The notes under the pieces are model-generated. The model worked only from the letters and a program-made list of their open reading frames with translations, made no database searches and was not told the origin of the DNA. A program made the translations under genes and the position numbers. From Apostichopus californicus (taxonomy: Eukaryota > Echinodermata > Holothuroidea > Aspidochirotida > Stichopodidae), in assembly GCA_020650975.1 (NCBI GenBank), contig JAIPMN010045151.1:3138-25065 (forward strand): a DNA stretch of 21,928 nucleotides. The letters run 5' to 3'. Below, piece after piece: positions 10,901 through 19,900 of this stretch (its first letter is position 1; every line of letters begins with the position of its first letter).

Positions 10901-13900
10901 GTCTGAAATACGACAGTAACTTTTGCCGCTCACACGTGGCAAATTGTTAGAAAATGATTGGTTAAAATCTATCGTTTTAATAGAAAATTTAAGAGAATAC
11001 CATCATAAGTAGACTTTCTTTACATTGTTTGGGTAAGCTTGCATGGTGCATGCTGGTGGGAGGGATGAGTTGCTAGATGATATGTGATTAATATTTTTGT
11101 TGTTGTAGAAGTCACCTCTAGTCCTCTATGGAGCCTCTGGTTGTCCCTGGTGGGACTTCTGATATGCTAGAATAATATTGGATAACTGGGGTACCCCATA
11201 ATTTGTGGTAATAAAAATGATGGTGATTGTTTAAGAAGTTAAAAACAGAGATTTAAAAGTTTCTTTCTCAGATGTTTGGCAATGAATAAATCATGAATGA
11301 TGGTCTCATGATTATTCATTTCTCTTTTCTATTGTTTTAAAGACACACATGTAGTGTCTGTCATCATACCAACTCGGAAGAGGAAATTGATCTGGCATTA
11401 AAAGTTCTGGACGCTGTGGTCTGTTACAGTTGTCTGCCAACCGAGTCTTTGTCCTATTTCATTATCGCTCTCTGTAAGACAGTTAATATCAAGACATGCT
11501 GTGAACCAACCTGGAAGGTAACTAGGAACTTTTTAATAATAATAATTAATAATAATTAACAGTTCTTATATAGCGCAACTTACAATAAAGTCTCGCTGCG
11601 TTGTACTTAACCCTGGTCATTGGTAACTTGTCACACCTACACACCAAAGTGTGCACAATTCAAACAATCTCTCCTGGGGCACCACAGTGCACCATAGCCA
11701 CGTGTCCCCTGGGGGACTTCCCATAGGGTTCAGCCACAAACCGGCGCACGCAACTATATTTACAAGTCACCTCGCAAGTCCCCATTTATACACCTGGGTC
11801 ATCTCCCTTTACATCAATAACATGGATCAACCCTATAAAGATAATTTTTGTTACTTTAAGTTAAGTTTAGTACTTCCCCCAAGGGTTAGACAGCCAACAC
11901 AAGATCATTGGGAACCCTGGACCCATGTGGATGAAAAACAGCTTGTATCAAAGCCATCTCTTTTCAAAATCGCTTTCACAGAAAATATGAGGCAGAGGTG
12001 AAATTATTGTAATGATAAGTGAATCATTTGATACCTTTTGGTTGTAGAAAGATTTGGTTTTTAATGTACTAAGTATAGCTCTCTGTATCAAGTACAATGT
12101 ATATCTGGGATAAGTTAACTAGTTTCAAGTTTCGAAATTGTGAATATTATAACCACTTTATTCTCATGACTATTTACAACCTTCATACTCTAAATCAAAA
12201 CATCTAATATTATTACAAACGATAATAGGAAATATAGAAATATACTTAATAAACTAATTTTTGTAAAATTTTAAGTTTGTGAAAAATTTATAGAGAAACT
12301 GCTGGTTGTACACCCTGACTATTTGAAACAATAATTCCATCTCTTGTTGTCAATAACATCATTTTGTTTTGAGCAATCCGAACAATAAAACTATATTTGC
12401 ATGGCAGAAGGTTGCTATTATTTTGTGATAAAATTTACAAGAAATGTTTTTCTGTTTATCGTATGGCAAGTTCCTGTACATCATAGATTTAGAATGCGTA
12501 ATATCACAACAACAACAACAACAACAAATTAAAAAAATATGATAACCTAGATACGGCCTTACATAAGATATCAGCTTTATTGAGAAATTAGCATATTTTA
12601 AATGTCAAATTAATTTGTGTTATTATTTCTTTGTCTTTGTGATTCTATTCGTTAGCTGATGCGGAATCTCTTGGGTACCCATCTTGGACACAGCGCTATC
12701 TACACTATGTGTAGTCTACTGGAAGATAGGTGCTGTAAATTCTATACAAATAGTTTTTTTTATCAATTAATTGACCCTAGCTCTCATATGGAAACCTGAT
12801 ATTGACTTTACTATGTAACCAATTGGTTTCCCTTTTGAAGAGACAGTATTTTGTAGAATGCTTATGCTGCAATGATGAAGTTTCTATTAAACATTCAACA
12901 ATTCTAGTATTCTTTCTCAGGAAAGACACTGTCTGCTTATTTTCAACATAAAAATACGAATAGACGGGCGCGTAGCCAAGGGGGGGTGGGGCGAAGGGGG
13001 CGACCGCCCCCCCTTGAGCATACTTTTTGTATGTTTTTATGATATCGCTAGTAATTTCAAGCTTAGATGCAACATACAAGGCCTAGGAAGTGCCTTTTCC
13101 AGCAATCTGGGAGGCATTTTCAGCTAAAATTGTCTTCTACGCTTAAATAGTTTTCAATGCAGAATGCAGTTTGCCTACAGGTTTTCCCCTCCCTTGGCAA
13201 ATTCCTGGCTAAACGCCTGCGAATAGAACAAGAGAAAACTGCGATATGTTATGTCATTTTGGCATTACTTGTTGATGAAATGACAGCCCCCTTCACGAAC
13301 CAAGATATCTCAAAGAACAGAACAAGATTTTCCTTTCAGTAATTTGGTGGAGTTTTTTCGTGACAAGGACTCTTTCTAATATGATAAAGATGATGGATGG
13401 GTTTGAATTATTCCCCTTGAATGTCCTCATGCAAAAATTAGTTAATTTTGTTTAAAGCTTGTGTCCCTTGATAAATGTATTAGGTTGTAACAATCTTTTC
13501 TGTCCTAGCAGGGTTTTCTTCAGAGGCAGACTAAAAATGAAACAGAGAACTGCAGGTTAATTGGAGATAATGAGACAGACAAATTCATTTGAAGACAATC
13601 AATACTTCACACAGGCTTTTGTAGAAGATTAAGCAGTTTTTTAACAGCTTTTTCATTACTCTTGTAGTTGGAAAAACTTGATTATTTACCCTGGAATTGC
13701 TTTTGCTATATTTGCTTTTGTCGTGAATTTGTATGATTTTGGTTATATTAACTTTAAGTGATGTTTCTGGCACTTACATAGCTCTGTTTCTGTATCTGTT
13801 TCAGTCGCAACGTAACAGATTTTGTTCTGCTGCGTGGTGCGGTCTTCTTTGTTGGAATGGCCCTCTGGGGGTCTAAGAGAGTGAGCTCACTCAAGCATCG

Positions 13901-16900
13901 ATTCATGTCAGTGCTACCATCCTTCTACACGGTAATGCGTCAATTAATTAATTACTCTATGCCTCGTTAAGTGCATACCATGAAAAGTTTATATCTAGAG
14001 CAGGAGTGGACACAGAGTGGATGATCTTGCAGGCCACAGTGAATTTTTATACCGAATCCATGGCCCACAATTACTGAAGGAACAAATCTATTCGTGTGAC
14101 GTGGCAGTGTAACGTGATATATAACCTGACGTGGTCGTAGGATCAGAAATATCTACATGAGAGTCTTCCGTCTGTTTTGTCTAAAGTATTCTAATATCAT
14201 AAGCAGGCCCCTTTAATATAGTCTCTATACAAACTCCCCAACGTACTAAAAAATGTCATGTTGTTCCTTGCCATAAGACTCTGAAGGCTGCATTAATAAG
14301 GTTTCAAAGAACTTGTGTGCTGCAGATAAATTGCCGGAGAGTTGGATGCGACCGACTGTTCGCACGTTGCTCACCCGCGCTCTTAGGCACAACTTCTCAT
14401 TGTGGTTTATATATGCATAATTTCGAGAAAATTCATGTTTTGGCCAATTGCTAAATGGTGCAAATATGTTGGTATTTGAACTAGGTACTTCCTTGCCTTT
14501 TGAGTTAAAATTCAAGTCTGTTTTTCTTAATTTGATAGGCATTGAAGAGTAAATCTATTGTGGTCGCCTATGAAGTTGCATTGTCTGTACAGAGGTTGGT
14601 AAAAAAATACAGCAAGGAGATTCCACAGGGAACGTGGGACACCATCTTGGACATCATCAGAGAGCTCTTTAGCCAGATGCAAGTGAGTTAAACTTGATGT
14701 GTAGTCCATTAAACACAAGATTATGAACAATATTCATACCATACATTAGTGTTCTTTGGGTGATGGTATGGTGCAGAAATAAACAATATCCATACCATAC
14801 ATGAGTGTTCCTCATGTAATGGTATGGTGCAGAAATAATAATTTGATCTCTACACCATACATGAGTGTTCCTAGGTGATGGAATGGTGTAGAGATCAACA
14901 ATATCCATACCATACATTAGTGTTCCTCATGTGATGGTACGGTGTAGAAATGAACAATATCCATACCATACATTAGTGTTCCTTAGGTGATGATATGGTG
15001 TAGAGATATACAAGACCCATACCATACATTAGTGTTCCTCATATGATGGTACGGTGTAGATATGAACAATATCCATACCATACATTAGTGTTCCTTAGGT
15101 GATAATATGGTGTAGAGATGAACAATATCCACACCATCCATTAGTGTTCTTTGGATGTCAGGATGGTGCAGAGGTAAACAATACCCGCACCACATGCATT
15201 ACTTAAACATTTTAAGAATATCGTATCCTATTTTCTACCGTTGTTTTATTGTAGAAACCGACGGTTCATCTAATACTTGCTGCATACTACCCATCCATTA
15301 AATTAATATCAAAAGTTGTATCTTCATTCGTTTCTCCGTAGGTTCCAAGCTCCGACCAAGAAGGCCAACTCCTGGAAACTTTAAACAGAGAAGCTCAGTC
15401 ACTCCTGTCGTACATTGAAACGCTCCACGACAACCACGAATACGATGGATCCCCTATCAAGCTGTTTGCTATTGTAGAAGAGTTTTCCTCTGTGCGACCG
15501 GTAAAATATTTATTATGATGAGTTGGAAAGAAACACATTAGTGGGAAACACATTAGTGACAAGAAAGTGGAAAGGGCCAAGGTGGTAAAAATTAATGATG
15601 GAAGTAATAGCTTTATTGTATATAGAGAGCAGCTAATGGCAAGCCTTTACCATGGTTCCCACCACACCCCTCCCCCTGCCCCTCCCCCCCATAAAAACCA
15701 ATAAGATTCATATACCTATACTATGCACTGCCTATGGTGAACAGAAGTGTGACCATGGCAATATGATAGAGATTGTGTGTATGTGGTGAAGTCTTTAACT
15801 TCCTGTAGTTTAAGTTAATTAATGGTTTCTTTTAACTTCACATCAGCGATTCTTTCTCCATTCATCTCTGTTAATATTTAACATGATTGGGGGGGGGGTG
15901 GGGGGGAAAACCCCACAAACATGTTGAACTTGAAAAAAGTGCAGTACATTTCACTGCGAAATTTGTGCAATCCTTACCGTTTTTACCGACAGATTGACTT
16001 TGGTACTACTCAAAATAACTTTCATTGAAATTGATTGGTGCAAATTCTGAAAAGTATTTCTTTTCTACCAATTTGAAGTAGCAAGCAATCTCCAGTTTGA
16101 TCACTTCCAATCTGTTTTTTGTCTTCTGTTTTTAGGAGAGTTCTTTACTCTCACTGATCTCGTTTAGAGCTCAGTCTATCCATCCGACCAAAGTAGACTG
16201 GATACCCAACTTACAGCGGCTGATCGAAAACTTCTTCCGGAAGGATCGTCCGACCTCAGTCAGAGAAAAGTCTGTCCTCGTCTTGTCCTCTGTGCATAGT
16301 GCCACGAGACACTTGTACGAGGTATGTCTAATTTGATTTATTCCTCTTGTTTCAAATTTCACATAGAAAGTTAAAAAATCATTTAATTCTCGGAACAAAA
16401 ATTGTCGGATGCAACATACCCTCTTTCGTCACACTTATCCTCCTGTTCTCAGTACCACATTACAAAATTTGTGAACTATTTTAGTTCAATTTTTTTTTTT
16501 TTTCATTCTCCATTTTACAACTGAACTCAAAGTTTCACATCGAAAATCAAAATCATGCTATACCTACACAAACAGTCTCTGAAAATTAGCAAAAATCTCA
16601 ATTTGATTTTTTAGACTGTACACATAAATATATGATCAAAATGAAAATTGTTACATGATGTCGAAAGTTCTGTTGAAGATGCTAACACATTGCAAAGGGT
16701 TAAATTAGTTAATATTAATTAATACAATAACCTTGTAGAATGTTGATCATGAGTGCTCATATTGGTTAATATTTTCAGGATTTTGGAATAATAAATTGTT
16801 ATGATGATCTTTGCAATTGTTGTTGTGTAGACACAAAGTCAGGATGGATTAGTCAACCAGCCACTAATTTCAGAATATTTTCTACTTTACAAATCTAAAA

Positions 16901-19900
16901 AAAATAATATATGCCAACTCTTTGTGGTCAAGTGGTTAAGGCAGTGGACTTGTGATCTAAGGATTACAGGTTCGAGTCCTGGCCAGATCATTGCGTTGTG
17001 TCCTTGGGCAAGGCGCTTTATCTCCATTGCCTCTCTTCACCCAGGTGTATAAATGGAGACTTGTGAGGTAACTTGTAAATATAGTTGCCTGCGCCGGTTT
17101 GTGGCTGCACCCTATGGGAAGTCCCCCAGGGGACACGTGGTTGTGATGCACTGTGGTGCCCCAGGAGAGATTGTTTGAATTGTGCACACTTTGGTGTGTA
17201 GGTGTGACAAGTTACCAATGACCAGGGTTAAGTTGTAAAGTCGTGTGAGAGGGCCTTGGCCCTGAACAAGACTGTAAACCTAAAATAAAATAAAAAACTC
17301 TTTGATTTATTATTTGATAATCATCTCTCTCAGGATGACCTCCTTGAGAAGGTAATTCTGCCGCAGTTTGCTCACATCGCAGACGATCCTAGCTCTCACA
17401 TCCGTAAGGTGGTGGTGCAGTTCCTGCTGGATATTGCTAAAGTCTGTCAGATGAAACGATGTTTAGATGTCCTGGACATCATTGCCAAGGTAAAGATTTT
17501 GTAATATAATATATATAGATAACTAAGCATGAGTACAAGTCCTTATTCTTGCACTGTGCAGATATGCTATATTTCCAAATGCTAGGAGTTTGTGTATGAG
17601 TACATATTTCAGATTTGCAAGTAGGTAACTATGCTATAATGCCAGTAAGAGTAAAGCCTGCCCCACACTTTACGAATGATCCCAAACCGTCACGTGGAAA
17701 ATCTTTAATCGTGAAGACAAATAGTCCTAGGACTGACCCCCTCACAACGACTGTTTGCTGTTAAGGACTGACTGGAGCTTGGTTTTGTAACATGCAAATT
17801 TATTAACGTGTGATTTGGTTTTAAATACTTTTTTTTACCGTTCAATTTTATTCATGAGCTGCGAGCAGAAACTCTTTGTGACGGGGAGATGTTATCTCAG
17901 AAACAAAAACACTTTCTTTATCATAAACAAATGTGGCAGGTGTTTTCTCACAAACAAAAACACCTTCTTTATAGTAGACAAATGTGGCAGGTGTTACCTC
18001 ACAAACACAAACACCTTCTTTATCGTAGACAAACATTCTCATTCACAGGTCGTGATGAACCCTGTACAAACCAGAGATGTAGAGTCTCCTGGACCTCTGG
18101 GGTCAAAGGTCATACGGAAGGAAGCAGAGTTGGTTGACATACAGACCGGTGTGTTGGGCTTGCTGGAGATGTTTAAGGTAAGTAATGGACATCTTTTATT
18201 TTCATTCAGATCATGTGTGAAGCATCAAACCAAGACATTCTTAGTGTTAAAATGTGGTACCCCTCCATCAAAGAAGAACATGTACAGTGCAGTTAATACT
18301 CCTGTACTTAGTTTGCTTTTCAAGATATGCAACTGAAAAATATATAGCATATCTTGAAAATTCTTTCATAGGAAATATTGATGTCGTATGTGCAGTTGGC
18401 TTCAGATTGCAATGTTCAACTGAAAACTCCTTCAAAGTCAACCATTTTGTTCTCCATTTCAGTTTGCTATGATTTATGTTTTTCATTTCTTTTCTTTTAT
18501 TTTTAATTGTTTTGTCACATTTGAAAGCTGGATCAGATGTGAGTGCTGTGTAAACAGAAAGATAAAATGAAATGTTCGAAAAATATTTTATATAATTATT
18601 ATAATATTGTTAATTATTATATAATTATATATTGATTTATTATAGTATAATTTTGGCAAATGGTTTGGAGATTCATATTAGTACATTTTATTGAGACAAT
18701 GACTATTTTTTGCCTTTCTTACATTTTGGTGCATTATTTTGTCTCTGATATTTTGAATTATTCCATGTAAATGTCTTGAGAATGTTAACACCTTCCTGCC
18801 TACCCCTCCCTCAACTTGTGAAAATCTATTAAAAAGATCTTGTTATTTTCACTTCATCAATTAATCTCCCTTGTGTACCCACAGACCAAGTTGAGTCGTT
18901 CACCATCCAACCATGCAGTCGCTGCCTTTGAGCTACTGGTCAAACACATGTTGAACCAGTACAAAAATAACTACAAGTCTGCAGTAGCAAGTGAAATAAG
19001 AGCAAGGGTAAGTGTGAAAAAAGAAGAGAAAAATTGGTGTGAAATAAAACTTAATCTGTTAAAATAGCCATCAAATCTTACCCCCCCCCTTTTTCTTTTC
19101 TGGAGAGGAAGTAAAGTCAAATGACGTTGGTGTGAAACGAAGATAATTCTCATGGGGGATACTATATCATTCTATTTGTATGCTTTTAGATACTTTCAAA
19201 TAATTCCATGTATGATGGTATATGTTAAATTTGTGACAGTAAGGGCATTAATGCTCTTTTAAAAGATAGCGGTGATGTTGATCTCTCTGACTTTGCCCAG
19301 CGAGTTTAGTTCTGTCCTCTTTGTTAATGTGATTTCATTGATGGTTTGACCAGATTTTGCCACAAGTAGTCAAAATGCACGAGGCATGGAAACATTTCCC
19401 TAACTTTCGCACACACGTTGAAGTTTACTGTTATAATTCTGCCAATGGGTGAAATAATCCTTGAAAGTGTCTCAAAATACAAAATTGATGTTTCTTAATT
19501 TCACTGTGAGAATTGTGTGGTAACAATTTGACTAACGGACACAGCAACTACAGTAACTATTAGTGCAGCTACATATGTATACTGTACTAACGACTGTTCT
19601 AACTGTTTGTATGGATGTGCTAGCCTAGTACATTGATATACAACAACAACATATGCAGGAACTTCCCAGCTTGTCTTGTCATATTGTTCTGTGAGTCCTT
19701 TATGCATACTTGTGTACAATGCTCAAAGAATTTTTCTCCTTTCATGTTTAATAGGTATTTGAGTGTCTTCTCCAGCTCAAAGCAGACTGTCATGGTCGCC
19801 TAGGGTTACCAGACAAGGATGGTGTCATGAAGTACAGTCCATATATTCTCTGTGATGCTGGGTAAGGGCTTACTCTTTCTTTTTTCCTTTTTATGTAACC

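Noticed and set aside
11651..12001. 116-residue protein
   Set aside because: Its first part is a translation of a SINE; a nearly identical peptide is encoded by the other SINE copy at 16957-17187.
14001..14080. hAT element resembling GTGGGCA/GGCCACA families
   Set aside because: Only one diffuse end is visible; no matching terminus or duplication could be located in intron 9.
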